Part shown: piece by piece, positions 23,272-33,693 of the stretch
How positions within the stretch are numbered: position 1 is the first letter of the stretch
Layout: each line of letters starts with the position of its first letter
DNA from: Pseudomonadota bacterium
GTDB taxonomy: Bacteria > Pseudomonadota > Alphaproteobacteria > Caulobacterales > Caulobacteraceae
Reading direction: 5' to 3'
NCBI GenBank assembly: GCA_023428785.1
Contig: JAEYWU010000059.1
Location: 1 to 33,940, forward strand
Length of the DNA stretch: 33,940 nt
Notes under the pieces: generated by a model
Told to the model about the DNA's origin: nothing
Databases searched by the model: none
The model's input: the letters and a program-made list of their open reading frames with translations, nothing else
Program-made: the position numbers and the translations under genes

Positions 23272-24330
23272 TCAGTTCGGCGTCTGGGCCTCGGCGGAAG
23301 CGGCGGAGGCGACGTCTGCGGCCGGCTCCAGGCTGGGCTGGTCGGCCGTCAGCAGCGGGGCGCCCGGCGGGGGCAGCATGGTCACCGGACCGGCCGAATC
23401 GATGATGCACTGGCCAGTGTCCATCATCAGGTGCTGACCGAGACAGAAGATTTCCTCGTAGTGCGGACGCGAGGCGGCCAGGCACTGGAGAATCATCAGG
23501 CGGGTGAAGTTCAGGCAGTCGGCGCTGACCGGCTCATTGAGCAGGGCGTCGGTGATTACCTGGTTGTCATCGCCGGCCTGGCCGAGGGCGGCGATGGCCG
23601 CCAGGGCGAGGCCCCGGACGACGGCCTGGGTGTAGGGCGGAGTGGCCTCGGCCGCGGGCAGGGCCAGGCCGCTGCCGGTCACGGCAGCGTGCTGGAGCGA
23701 GGCGGAGGACGTGTAGTCGGGGTTGAGCGGCGTCACGCCGAGCACACGCACCTGCTCGAGGCGAGCTTCGCGATCCGTGACGTGCTGGGCCGACCAGCGC
23801 TGACGTTGGATGTCATAGGCGGTCTGTTTGACGGCCGAGCCGGCGGCGAAGACGCCCTGGCCCTGGCCCTGGATCTGGGCGGCGATCAGGCCGGCGGCGT
23901 TCTGGGCGCCCGGCAGCGCAACCGCATAGGCGGGGTCGGCGACCAGCCGGCGAAGGATTTCATCGCGGGCCGCGGGATCGGAGGCCAGACCCCGCACGCC
24001 GTTGACGAACTCGGGCGACTGAAGGGCCACGACGGCGGCGTAGGCCACCATGCCGCGCGACAGCTGAGCGGGTTCATAGGCCGAAGCGCGGATAAGCGAG
24101 CCGCGCACCGAGGCGCCGTCCGAGAAGCTGGCCGAAATCTCGGCGGTGTCCTGCATATAGGCCAGGTAGATCGCCGCGGCCTCGGCCACGTCGCTGTTCA
24201 GCGCGACGGCGGGAAGTGGCGGCGGCGGCGGCGGGGGCGGCGCTTCCGGCTCAGGCGTCTGGCAGGCGGCTGCCGCCAGGGTAAGGCTGAGGGCGCTGAT
24301 CAGGCCGACGTTGCGAGCGAAGGCTTTCAT
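23272..24330 (-). CDS. Conserved hypothetical lipoprotein
   Basis: 352 residues. The lipobox is LAAAAC (Cys23), followed by a Pro-rich linker (PEPEAPPPPPPPPLP) of the kind that crosses the periplasm or peptidoglycan. The remaining ~300 residues are mostly helical and Ala-rich, with repeated hydrophobic helices. A cluster of four cysteines (about residues 275-316, in SADCLNF, LQCLAAS, IFCLG and GQCIID) could form disulphides. The tail is Pro/Ala-rich. No enzyme motif is seen. It lies between prs (96 bp upstream) and rplY on the same strand and ends at a probable terminator. Confidence 0.8.
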   Translation of the reverse strand: MKAFARNVGLISALSLTLAAAACQTPEPEAPPPPPPPPLPAVALNSDVAEAAAIYLAYMQDTAEISASFSDGASVRGSLIRASAYEPAQLSRGMVAYAAVVALQSPEFVNGVRGLASDPAARDEILRRLVADPAYAVALPGAQNAAGLIAAQIQGQGQGVFAAGSAVKQTAYDIQRQRWSAQHVTDREARLEQVRVLGVTPLNPDYTSSASLQHAAVTGSGLALPAAEATPPYTQAVVRGLALAAIAALGQAGDDNQVITDALLNEPVSADCLNFTRLMILQCLAASRPHYEEIFCLGQHLMMDTGQCIIDSAGPVTMLPPPGAPLLTADQPSLEPAADVASAASAEAQTPN

Positions 24331-24426
24331 GCCAAGTCCCCGATAATCTCTTTCACGCGACCCGCTTGAAGGACGGGTCGGACCATCATAACGCGCCTGA
24401 AAGCCTTGTTCGACGGTTAATGGTGG

Positions 24427-25359
24427 TTAATCGAAGAGTTTGGAGACAGATTCCTCGTTGGCGATGCGACGGATCGCCTCGCCGATCAGCGGAGCCACGG
24501 AAACTGAACGGATTTTCTTGCAGGCCCGGACCTCGTCGGGCTGTTCGATCGAGTCCGTGATGACCAGCTCCTTGAGCGGTCCGCCCTCGATCCGCTGGAC
24601 CGCCGGGCCGGACAGGACCCCATGCGAAATGTAGGCGGAGACCTCGGTCGCGCCATGCTCCATCAGGGCCTTGGCGGCGTTCACCAGGGTGCCGCCGGAA
24701 TCCACGATATCGTCGAACAGGATGCAGCGGCGGCCCTGGACATCGCCGATGATGTTCATGACCTCGCTCTCGCCCGCCTTGGGGCGGCGTTTGTCGACGA
24801 TGGCCAGATCGGCGTGCAGGCGGCTGGCCAGCGAGCGGGCGCGAACCACGCCGCCGACGTCTGGCGAAACGATCATCAGGCTGTCGCGGCCGAAGCTCTC
24901 GCGGATATCCTGTGCCAGGACCGGGGTGGCCACCAGATTGTCGGTGGGGATGTCAAAGAAGCCCTGAATCTGTCCGGCGTGCAGGTCCATGGTCAGGACT
25001 CGGTCGGCGCCGGCGCGGGTGATGAGATTGGCGACCAGCTTGGCCGAGATGGGCGTGCGGCCGCCGGTCTTGCGGTCCTGACGGGCGTAGCCGAAGTAGG
25101 GCATGACTGCCGTGATCCTCCGCGCTGATGCCCGCACCAGGGCGTCGGTGAGGATCAGCAGTTCCATCAGATTGTCGTTGGCCGGATAGCTGGTGGACTG
25201 AATGATGAAGACGTCCTCGCCCCGGACGTTCTCCTCGATGACCGCGAACACCTCGTTGTCGGCGAAACGCTTGACCTGAACATTGGTCAGAGGCGCGGCC
25301 AACTCGCGGGCGATGGCTTGCGCCAGCGGCTTGTTCGAGTTGCCAGCCAGGAGTTTCAT
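24427..25359 (-). CDS. prs: Ribose-phosphate pyrophosphokinase (PRPP synthetase)
   Basis: 310 residues, class I length. It transfers pyrophosphate from ATP to ribose-5-phosphate, giving PRPP for nucleotide, His and Trp synthesis. Motifs include KRFADNEVFAVIEENVRGEDVF near the N-terminus, YFGYARQDRK (ATP/Mg region), DLHAGQIQGFFDIP and the catalytic flexible loop with DKRRPKAGESEV. The PRPP-binding loop is DDIVDSGGTL. The protein appears complete and allosteric-type. A ribosome-binding AAGGA precedes the ATG. It is divergent from bamD. Confidence 0.97.
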   Translation of the reverse strand: MKLLAGNSNKPLAQAIARELAAPLTNVQVKRFADNEVFAVIEENVRGEDVFIIQSTSYPANDNLMELLILTDALVRASARRITAVMPYFGYARQDRKTGGRTPISAKLVANLITRAGADRVLTMDLHAGQIQGFFDIPTDNLVATPVLAQDIRESFGRDSLMIVSPDVGGVVRARSLASRLHADLAIVDKRRPKAGESEVMNIIGDVQGRRCILFDDIVDSGGTLVNAAKALMEHGATEVSAYISHGVLSGPAVQRIEGGPLKELVITDSIEQPDEVRACKKIRSVSVAPLIGEAIRRIANEESVSKLFD

Positions 25360-25475
25360 CGCGCCATCCTTTCGCCCAATAGGGCCCGCTTTCTGGCGCG
25401 GCTTCTATAGGCGAGTCCGTTTCGGCGCCAGCCGTGCAGGCATCCTTGGCGCATCTTGCGCCCTCGTGTAGAAGC

Positions 25476-25492
25476 CCGGACACAGAGTCCGG
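25476..25492 (+). promoter_or_regulatory. Hairpin in the bamD leader
   Basis: CCGGAC-ACAGA-GTCCGG, a perfect 6-bp stem ending 27 nt before the bamD start and followed by a CCCCGGGG palindrome. It may fold in the leader RNA; no function is known. Confidence 0.35.
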
Positions 25493-25519
25493 ACCCCGGG
25501 GCGTTCGAAAGGTTTGTCG

Positions 25520-26359
25520 GTGAAGTCAGCTTCCCTCCGCAGCAGTGTTGTCGGAATCGTCGCGGTTTGCGTGGCTTCCATGGTTCTGGCGGCTTGCGCC
25601 GGTCCGAACGCCAGCCGTCCGCGCCTGCAGTATCAGGAGCGCCCGGTCGAGGTGCTCTATGCGGTTGGCCTCGAGCGGCTCGACGAGGGACGTTATGGCG
25701 AGGCGGTGCAGTTCTTTCAGGAAGTCGAACGCCAGCACCCCTATTCGCCCTGGTCGCGCCGGGCGATCCTGATGCAGGTCTATGCCTACTATCAGCGCAA
25801 CGCCTATGAAGAGGCGATCGCGGCGGCGGACCGATACATCCAGCTGTACCCGGGGAGCCCGCAGACCTCGTATGCCTATTACATGAAGGCGATCTGCTAC
25901 TTCGAGCAGATCGTTGATGTGGGCCGTGACCAGGCGGCGACCGGTCAGGCGCTGAACGCCCTGACGGAAGTCGCGCGCCGCTATCCGAACACGACCTACG
26001 CCACCGACGCCCGCGTCAAGATCGACATGGTCAACGACCAGCTGGCCGGCAAGGAGATGGAGATCGGGCGCTACTATCTGCGCCGCGACCAGCCGCTGGC
26101 CGCCGTCGGCCGCTTCCGCCGGGTGATCGAGACCTATCAGACCACGTCGCACACGCCTGAAGCCCTGTACCGTCTGGTCGAGGCCTATCTGACTTTGGGT
26201 CTGGTGGACGAGGCCGAGCGTAACGCCGCGGTTCTGGGCCACAATTTTCCGGGCAGCCGCTGGTATTCGGACGCCTACGAACTGGTCACCCGCGAGGGCG
26301 GCCAGCTGGACACCCAGCCCGAAGAAGAAGGCTGGCTGCGCCGGTTGATTCCGGGCTGA
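25520..26359 (+). CDS. bamD: BamD, outer-membrane protein assembly lipoprotein
   Basis: 279 residues from GTG 25520, chosen because AAAGG lies 7 nt upstream; a TTG at 25514 is too close to that site. The signal peptide has lipobox LAAC (Cys26). The mature protein is a series of TPR repeats (about 40-255), with QERPVEVLYAVGLERLDEGR at the first and the conserved HPYSPWSRRA segment in the YfiO/BamD family. BamD anchors to the inner leaflet of the outer membrane and works with BamA to insert beta-barrel proteins. It is 34 bp upstream of recN, as in many alphaproteobacteria. Confidence 0.95.
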   Translation: MKSASLRSSVVGIVAVCVASMVLAACAGPNASRPRLQYQERPVEVLYAVGLERLDEGRYGEAVQFFQEVERQHPYSPWSRRAILMQVYAYYQRNAYEEAIAAADRYIQLYPGSPQTSYAYYMKAICYFEQIVDVGRDQAATGQALNALTEVARRYPNTTYATDARVKIDMVNDQLAGKEMEIGRYYLRRDQPLAAVGRFRRVIETYQTTSHTPEALYRLVEAYLTLGLVDEAERNAAVLGHNFPGSRWYSDAYELVTREGGQLDTQPEEEGWLRRLIPG

Positions 26360-26393
26360 GGCGGCGAGCGCTCGAATCTTCTAGAAGCAGGAC

Positions 26394-28094
26394 ATGCTGA
26401 CCGGCCTGTCCATCCGCGACATCGTCCTTGTTGAGGCGCTCGACCTGGATTTCGGTCCCGGGCTCACGGTGCTGACCGGTGAGACGGGGGCGGGCAAGTC
26501 GATCATCCTGGACGCCCTGGGCCTGGCGACCGGCGCGCGGGCCGACGCCGGGCTGGTGCGTGGCGGGGCCGGGCAGGGCAGCGCGACAGCGATCTTTTCG
26601 CCGCCTGCCGACCATCCGCTCTGGGCCGAGCTCGCCGAGACCGGCATCGAGGTGGAGGCCGGCGAGGATCTGATCCTGCGGCGGCAGCAGGGAGCTGACG
26701 GCCGAAGCCGCGCCTTCATTAATGACCAGCCGGTCTCCATTGCCGCTCTCAAGGCCTTGGGCGGTCAACTGATTGAGGTCCACGGACAACACGAGACGGT
26801 TGGGCTGCTGGATCCGCGCACCCACCGGGCCTTGCTGGACGACTGGGCTGGGCTGTCGGCTGAGGTTCAGGCCGTTCGAGGCGGCTGGCGCGAGCGATCT
26901 GAGGCGATGGCGGCGCTCGAATCGCTGCGGGCCGAGGCGGATCGGGCGGCGGCGGACGCCGAAGACCTGCGCGCCAATCTCGATGAACTGGAAAAGCTGG
27001 ACCCTCGCGCGGGTGAGGAAGCGGACCTGGCCGGAGAGCGAGCGATCCTCGGGGCGGCCGAAAAGGCGCTGGCGGACCTGGATGACGCCCGCGAATCGAT
27101 GGGCGCCGACACCCTGTCCAACCGGCTGGCCTCGGCGTTCCGGGCCGTCGAGCGTGCGCGGCAACGAGCTGTGCAGGCCGGCGCCGGGGAGGACAATGCG
27201 GTGGTTCAGCGCCTGGACGCTGCCGCCGCAGGAATCGACCGGACTCTGTCAGAGGCCCAGGAGGCGTTGGCCGCTCTCGACGAGGCGGCGCGGGCGTTTG
27301 ACTTCGAACCGGGCCGATTGGACCGGGCCGAAGAGCGGCTGTTTGCCCTGAGGGGCATGGCGCGCAAGCTGAATGTCGCGGTCGAAACCCTGCCAGACGA
27401 ACGCAGGCGCATCGAGCAGGCCTTGTCTCTGATCGAGGATGGGGCCGAGGCCCTGAAGCAGGCGCAAGCGCACGCCACCGAGACGGATCGGGCCTATCAG
27501 GCGGCGGCGGAAGCCCTCAGCGCGGCGCGCCAGGAGGCGGCCGGGCGACTGGCGACGGCGGTCATGGGGGAAATGGCGCCGCTGAAGCTCGACAAAGCGC
27601 GGTTCCGGGTCGGGATCGAAGCTGTCGGATGGGACCGGGCGGGCCCGGACGGCCGCGACAAGATCGCCTTCGAAGTTCAGACCAACCCCGGCGCGCCCTG
27701 GGGCGGGCTGGCGGTGATCGCCTCCGGTGGCGAGCTGGCGCGCTTCGCCCTGGCGCTGAAGGCGTCGCTGGCCGAGCGGAGCAACGGCGTCCAGCCGGTC
27801 ATGATCTTCGACGAAGTCGACCAGGGGGTCGGCGGAGCGGTCGCCGACGCGGTTGGCCTGCGTCTGGCGCGACTGGCGGAGGGCGCGCAGGTCTTCGTCG
27901 TGACCCATAGTCCGCAGGTGGCTGCGCGCGGCGCGGCGCATCTGAAGGTGTCCAAGTCCGAGACGGGTGGCGAGGTTCGCAGCCGGGTCGAGCCCCTGGA
28001 TCCGGGGCGGCGCGAGGAGGAACTGGCGCGAATGCTGGCCGGACGCGAAGTCACCGAAGCGGCGCGGGCGGCGGCCCGGGCGCTGCTGGGTTAG
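26394..28094 (+). CDS. recN: DNA repair protein RecN (SMC-like)
   Basis: 566 residues, full length. RecN is a cohesin-like ATPase acting in double-strand break repair. The Walker A motif is GETGAGKS (29-36). A long coiled-coil region follows (about 155-370, rich in Ala, Glu, Arg). The C-terminal head has the signature ASGGELARF (443-451), Walker B IFDEVDQGVGG (471-481) and the switch His in VTHSPQ (503-508). The start at 26394 has an AGG-type site upstream. From the coiled coil to the end nothing is missing. In other alphaproteobacteria ligA often follows recN; here an ExoD-family gene does. Confidence 0.96.
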   Translation: MLTGLSIRDIVLVEALDLDFGPGLTVLTGETGAGKSIILDALGLATGARADAGLVRGGAGQGSATAIFSPPADHPLWAELAETGIEVEAGEDLILRRQQGADGRSRAFINDQPVSIAALKALGGQLIEVHGQHETVGLLDPRTHRALLDDWAGLSAEVQAVRGGWRERSEAMAALESLRAEADRAAADAEDLRANLDELEKLDPRAGEEADLAGERAILGAAEKALADLDDARESMGADTLSNRLASAFRAVERARQRAVQAGAGEDNAVVQRLDAAAAGIDRTLSEAQEALAALDEAARAFDFEPGRLDRAEERLFALRGMARKLNVAVETLPDERRRIEQALSLIEDGAEALKQAQAHATETDRAYQAAAEALSAARQEAAGRLATAVMGEMAPLKLDKARFRVGIEAVGWDRAGPDGRDKIAFEVQTNPGAPWGGLAVIASGGELARFALALKASLAERSNGVQPVMIFDEVDQGVGGAVADAVGLRLARLAEGAQVFVVTHSPQVAARGAAHLKVSKSETGGEVRSRVEPLDPGRREEELARMLAGREVTEAARAAARALLG

Positions 28095-28212
28095 CGGAAC
28101 TCCGGTCGCGCGAGCCCCGTTCCTGTGGATGGACCCGCGCGGACAGACGGGGGACCGTGGCTAGATTTCGCCGCACTCTGATCCCAACAAGGGTCTCCAG
28201 CCGGGGAGGCAC

Positions 28213-28854
28213 ATGAGCGCGAAACAGACGTCCAGCCAGGCGCCGAGACGGTTCTCAAGCGTGCTCGAGGAACTGGGCCAACGGCCCGGCGACCGGTTGG
28301 CGCTCGAGGAGATGGTCGACGCCTTCGGCGAGCGCGCTCTTGGCGCAGTGATGATCCTGATCTCGGTGCTGAGCCTCTTGCCCTGGCCGCCGGGCGGCAA
28401 GGTGGTTTTCAGCCTGCCGCTTTTGCTGATCGCCTCGGAGGTGACGCTGCAGCGCGAGAGCCTGTGGCTGCCGGGCTGGCTGCTGCGCCGGTCGGTGGCG
28501 CGCTCAGGCTATGCGAGCGGGATGCGGCGTATGCTGCCGGCGGTCCGGTTCATCGAGAACCTGTCCTGCCCGCGGCTTCAGGTGCTGACCGGCCCGCTGG
28601 CGCGGATGGTTATCGGGCTGATCTGTCTGGGGCTGGCCATCATGCTGGCCTTCCCGGTGCCGTTCGGAGACATGCTGCCGGCGGTGACTATCGTGATCTT
28701 CGGTTTCGCCCTGATGCAGAGAGACGGGCTGGCGACGCTGGTGGGTCTGGTCGGGACTATGGTGTGCATCGGCTATCTGGCCCTAGTCTGGAAGACCGTC
28801 ACCCACCTTTTCGACGTCGGCGTGACCTGGGCTCAGGGCCTGGCGGGAGGCTGA
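28213..28854 (+). CDS. ExoD-family membrane protein
   Basis: 213 residues. A soluble N-terminus (about 1-42) includes SVLEELGQRPGDRLALEEMV and is followed by hydrophobic segments (about 44-62, 66-80, 133-155, 156-170, 177-197). The GERALGAVMILISVLSLLP and LPPAVT-like PFGDMLPAVTIVIFGFALMQ segments are typical of ExoD (exopolysaccharide synthesis) proteins of rhizobia. The biochemical role of the family is not established. The ATG follows GGGGAGG. Its last 56 bp overlap the 3' end of the convergent gene at 28799. Confidence 0.85.
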   Translation: MSAKQTSSQAPRRFSSVLEELGQRPGDRLALEEMVDAFGERALGAVMILISVLSLLPWPPGGKVVFSLPLLLIASEVTLQRESLWLPGWLLRRSVARSGYASGMRRMLPAVRFIENLSCPRLQVLTGPLARMVIGLICLGLAIMLAFPVPFGDMLPAVTIVIFGFALMQRDGLATLVGLVGTMVCIGYLALVWKTVTHLFDVGVTWAQGLAGG

Positions 28855-30598
28855 CCACCTGGCGCGCCGTTCGCGCGATCGCGGCGCGTTCGTGGATATG
28901 GGTGACCGGTCCTTCAAGTTGAGCCAGGACTTCTTGCGCCGCGGCCCTGCCGGCCGCCACCGCGGGCGCGAAGGCCCTCCAGTCGCGAATCTCGACCCCG
29001 TCCAGCCGCGGCATGATCAGGACGTCGGTGGCCGCGCGGGTCTCGGCCAGCTCGGCTGCGGTCGAGATGGTCGCCGACCGCATCAGGATCGAGACGATGG
29101 GCGGGCCCTGACGCCAGTCGCCCGACAAGATCCAGCGCCACCAAGATTTGGGATTTTCCAGCACCTTGGGGTCGACGCCCCGGGCGCGGGACACGTCGAC
29201 CCCCACGATCGGGCCCCGATGCTGGGACCGCATGACGTCGGCCGGGAAGCTCTTCATCACGGCGCCGTCAACCAGCACCGAGCCGTCCTGCACGACCGGA
29301 GGCATGACCCCTGGCAGGGAGATCGAGGCCCGCAGCGCCTCGCGCAGCCGTCCGATGCGGTGCACCTGATACCCGCTGGAGGTGATGTTGGCCGAGACGC
29401 AGAAGAAGGGGAGGGGCAGGTCGGACATCATCACGTCGCCGAAATGCTCGGTCAGCAAGGCGTCGACTTTGCGGCCCGTGGTCATGGCGATGATGGGAAA
29501 GGCCATGTCGCTAAGCGGACTGGATTCGACGAATGCGGCGTGGATGCGACGCTCGAGCTCTTCCTGCGGCCATTCGAGCGCCAGGCCGGCGGCGATGATG
29601 CCGCCCATGGACGAGCCGCCCACGAAGTCGAACGGGACACCGGCCTCACGGAGTTCGCGTACGGCTCCGAGATGGGCGTAGGCGCGCGCGCCGCCGCCCG
29701 AGAGCACGAGACCCACCGAGGTTCCCGTGACCACGCGCGCTATCCGGCTTTCGTCGCCCCCATCGCCCTCGTTGACGTGAAACCAGCGGGCCGGGCGCGT
29801 GGCGCCGATCCAGTCGGGCGTACCTTGGATTGGCTGGCCCGCGCGGCGGAGCAGGATCAGGTCGCTGGCGCGGTGCGTCTCGGCATCCGGATGGTCGGGC
29901 AGGGGCGGCAGAGCCGGCGTCGAGGCCGCGTCCCCGACCAGGAACAGCCGGTCGACCTGGCGCGCGCACAGGCCGGTCCAGGCGGCGTCAGCCCTTTCCG
30001 CCACGTAGAGAACGAAGTCGTGCGAATCCTCGACCCGGCCGAACCAGTCAGCAGCCGAGCGGAGGGCGGTCTGGTCGATGACCTGAACGGTGAAGCCCAG
30101 GCCGAGGATGGCTTCGGCCACGCGCTCGACGAAGTCGCGGATTGGGGCGTCCCGCAGGGAGATGAAGCCAAAGACGCTCGGTTCATTGGCGCCGCCCGCC
30201 CCATCGCGTGTCCGCAGCACCATCAGCCGGGCGAGCTCGGCGAGGATGTCGGGCGATTTGCGGGCGGCGGCGAAGAACGACTCGCGCGGCAGCGCCAGGA
30301 TCGCGGAATCCCGCAAGGCGGCGACGGTGGAAGTGTGGGCAGTGCCGGCGACCAGGGACATCTCGCCGACAGGCTGGCCGGCCGTGACCACGCCGACGAA
30401 CTCGGTCTCCTTACCCTCCTCCTTGCGGAAGACGCCGAGGCGGCCGCTGCGCACCAGATAAAGGGTGTCGGCCTCGTCGCCTGCGCGGAACAGCGTCTCG
30501 CCACCGGTCAGGGTGAACCAGCTGGCGCCCGATCCCGGCGCCTCGAACAGGGCGAACAGGTCGGCTTCGAGCTTGTCGTCCCGCGAGTGGCGTTTCAT
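28799..30598 (-). CDS. Cyclic-nucleotide-binding / patatin-like phospholipase (NTE family)
   Basis: 599 residues. An N-terminal CNB/Crp-like domain (about 10-130) has FRAGDEADTLYLVRSGRLGV and QPVGEMSLVAGTAHTSTVAA. Its phosphate cassette lacks the usual Arg in RTAxV form, so cyclic nucleotide binding is uncertain. A Rossmann-like linker (about 140-280) is followed by a patatin domain with oxyanion loop GGGARAY (301-307), nucleophile Ser330 in GSSMG and Asp444 in DGA. Together these form the Ser-Asp dyad of the NTE/PlpD phospholipases. The C-terminus is strongly basic (SRRRRKGG). No membrane anchor is seen. It is convergent with the ExoD gene, with a 56-bp overlap. Confidence 0.9.
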   Translation of the reverse strand: MKRHSRDDKLEADLFALFEAPGSGASWFTLTGGETLFRAGDEADTLYLVRSGRLGVFRKEEGKETEFVGVVTAGQPVGEMSLVAGTAHTSTVAALRDSAILALPRESFFAAARKSPDILAELARLMVLRTRDGAGGANEPSVFGFISLRDAPIRDFVERVAEAILGLGFTVQVIDQTALRSAADWFGRVEDSHDFVLYVAERADAAWTGLCARQVDRLFLVGDAASTPALPPLPDHPDAETHRASDLILLRRAGQPIQGTPDWIGATRPARWFHVNEGDGGDESRIARVVTGTSVGLVLSGGGARAYAHLGAVRELREAGVPFDFVGGSSMGGIIAAGLALEWPQEELERRIHAAFVESSPLSDMAFPIIAMTTGRKVDALLTEHFGDVMMSDLPLPFFCVSANITSSGYQVHRIGRLREALRASISLPGVMPPVVQDGSVLVDGAVMKSFPADVMRSQHRGPIVGVDVSRARGVDPKVLENPKSWWRWILSGDWRQGPPIVSILMRSATISTAAELAETRAATDVLIMPRLDGVEIRDWRAFAPAVAAGRAAAQEVLAQLEGPVTHIHERAAIARTARQVVSLPPGPEPRSRRRRKGG

Positions 30599-30676
30599 GG
30601 CGCGAACCTAGCTGCACAGTGTTCCTGCGCAAGCGGGGGCTTTGGGGGAGGGCGATGGACCGCTAAAGGGTGAGTC

Positions 30677-32284
<1,608 letters not shown>

Positions 32285-32650
32285 TCAGGCGGGCGCCCGC
32301 AGGATCTTGTCCATCGCCTTTCCCTTGGCTAGTTCGTCGACCAGTTTGTCGAGGTGGCGGAGCTCGCGCATGAACGGGTCCTCGATCTCCTCAACGCGAT
32401 AGCCGCAGATCACACCGGTGATCAGGAAGCGGTTCGGGTTCATGGCCGGGGCCTGGGCGAAGAAGTCCTCGAAGGTCATCTTGTCGGCCAGAAGCGTCTC
32501 AAGCTGGGGCTGGGAGTAGCCAGTGAGCCAGCGGATGATCTCGTCGACATCGGCGGCCGTGCGGGCCTTTTTCTCGGCCTTGGCGACATAGTGGACATGG
32601 ACGCTGGCCACGCTGGTGCGGCGGATTCGATCGTTCGCGGTGGTCGCCAT
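32285..32650 (-). CDS. DUF2200 family protein
   Basis: 121 residues from ATG 32650, with GGAGG about 7 nt upstream; the longer frame is not used. The whole protein fits DUF2200, starting with ANDRIRRTSVASVHVHYVAK and containing EIIRWLTGYSQPQLETLL and ICGYRVEEIEDPFMRELRHL. It is small, soluble and predicted helical. No function is known for the family. It is inverted between liuB and liuC: its start is 65 bp from the divergent liuC ATG, and its stop abuts the liuB stop. Confidence 0.88.
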   Translation of the reverse strand: MATTANDRIRRTSVASVHVHYVAKAEKKARTAADVDEIIRWLTGYSQPQLETLLADKMTFEDFFAQAPAMNPNRFLITGVICGYRVEEIEDPFMRELRHLDKLVDELAKGKAMDKILRAPA

Positions 32651-32714
32651 GCGGTATCCTCCGTATTCCGTTGGCCGGCTCACGCGTTATAGCGGCAAGC
32701 TCAAGGAGACCATC

Positions 32715-33617
32715 ATGGCTGATCCCAAGTCCGAAGCCGACCTGAACGCCCTGGACGTCACCGACGCCGAGGCGGCCGAGATCAATGCGATCGCCCACCC
32801 GCTGGTAGCCGACGCCGCGCCGGACGCCGATGAAAGCTTGGCCCGCATCGACGCGACGCCTGACGGAGCCGTCTTCGTCACCATCAATCGACCGGCCAAG
32901 AAGAACGCCTTCGACGCGGCGACGATCGCGGCCTTGCGTGAGGCGTTTGAGTCTTTGCACGGCGCGGACCACGTGCGGGTCGTGTTCGTGCGCGGCGCGG
33001 GCGGCACCTTCTGCGCCGGTGCGGACCTGGGCTGGATGCGCGAAGCGGCGGACTGGTCCGAAAGCGACAACCGCGAGGACGCCATGGGCCTGGCGACCAT
33101 GCTGAAGGCCTTGCACGACATCCCGGCGCTGACGGTGGCGCTGGTCGAGGGCGCGGCCATGGGCGGTGGCGCGGGGATCGTGGCGGCCTGCGATATGGCC
33201 GTGGCGGTCAAGGGCGCGAAGTTCGCCTTCTCGGAAGTGAAGCTCGGCCTCATCCCGGCGACGATCGGGCCGTACGTCGTGGAGGCCGTAGGACCGCGCA
33301 CAGCGCGCGCCCTGTTCATGACCGGCAACGCCATGGATGCGGACTATGCGGCGTCGGTGGGGCTGATTTCGGCGGTCCTGCCGGACGCGGCGGCCTTGGA
33401 CGGCTTCATCCAGACCCTCAGTGACAGCCTTGCGGCCAATGCGCCGGGAGCCATGGGCGATTCCAAGCGACTGGTGCACCACATCGCCGGCAAGACTATT
33501 GATCATGGCCTGATGGAGGACACCGCGCGCCGGATTGCACGGGCGCGCGTGTCAGATGAGGGGCGGGAAGGGGTTCGCGCCTTCCTGGACAAGCGCAAGC
33601 CGAACTGGATCGCCTGA
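32715..33617 (+). CDS. liuC: Enoyl-CoA hydratase family, probable methylglutaconyl-CoA hydratase
   Basis: 300 residues from ATG 32715, which has AAGGAG 6 nt upstream. A crotonase domain begins near residue 42. It shows the oxyanion loop FCAGADLGWMREA (99-111), the second loop AMGGGAGIVAACD (148-160) and Glu174 in SEVKLGLIPATIGPYV, all typical of bacterial LiuC. Hydration of 3-methylglutaconyl-CoA would follow the MCC step encoded upstream. The first ~40 residues are an acidic extension not usual for the family. Another short-chain enoyl-CoA hydratase role is possible. Confidence 0.88.
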   Translation: MADPKSEADLNALDVTDAEAAEINAIAHPLVADAAPDADESLARIDATPDGAVFVTINRPAKKNAFDAATIAALREAFESLHGADHVRVVFVRGAGGTFCAGADLGWMREAADWSESDNREDAMGLATMLKALHDIPALTVALVEGAAMGGGAGIVAACDMAVAVKGAKFAFSEVKLGLIPATIGPYVVEAVGPRTARALFMTGNAMDADYAASVGLISAVLPDAAALDGFIQTLSDSLAANAPGAMGDSKRLVHHIAGKTIDHGLMEDTARRIARARVSDEGREGVRAFLDKRKPNWIA

Positions 33618-33693
33618 GCCCTGTCAGGGTTGGTCAGGTTGTATCGGGACTGAAATCCGCGTTCCATCCGCACTTCCTATGGGAGGACGGACG

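Noticed and set aside
24417..24430. TTAA-N6-TTAA resembling a CtrA box next to the prs stop
   Set aside because: The CtrA consensus has a 7-bp spacer, and this lies at the 3' end of prs, with one TTAA formed by its stop codon.
28892..30673. A 593-codon plus-strand open frame antisense to the CNB-patatin gene
   Set aside because: Mirror of a clear two-domain protein; its translation is low-complexity His/Gly/Asp/Arg with no family features.
32288..32300. GC palindrome GCGGGCGCCCGC at the liuB/DUF2200 junction as a bidirectional terminator
   Set aside because: It has no loop and no T-tract and is inside the DUF2200 coding sequence.
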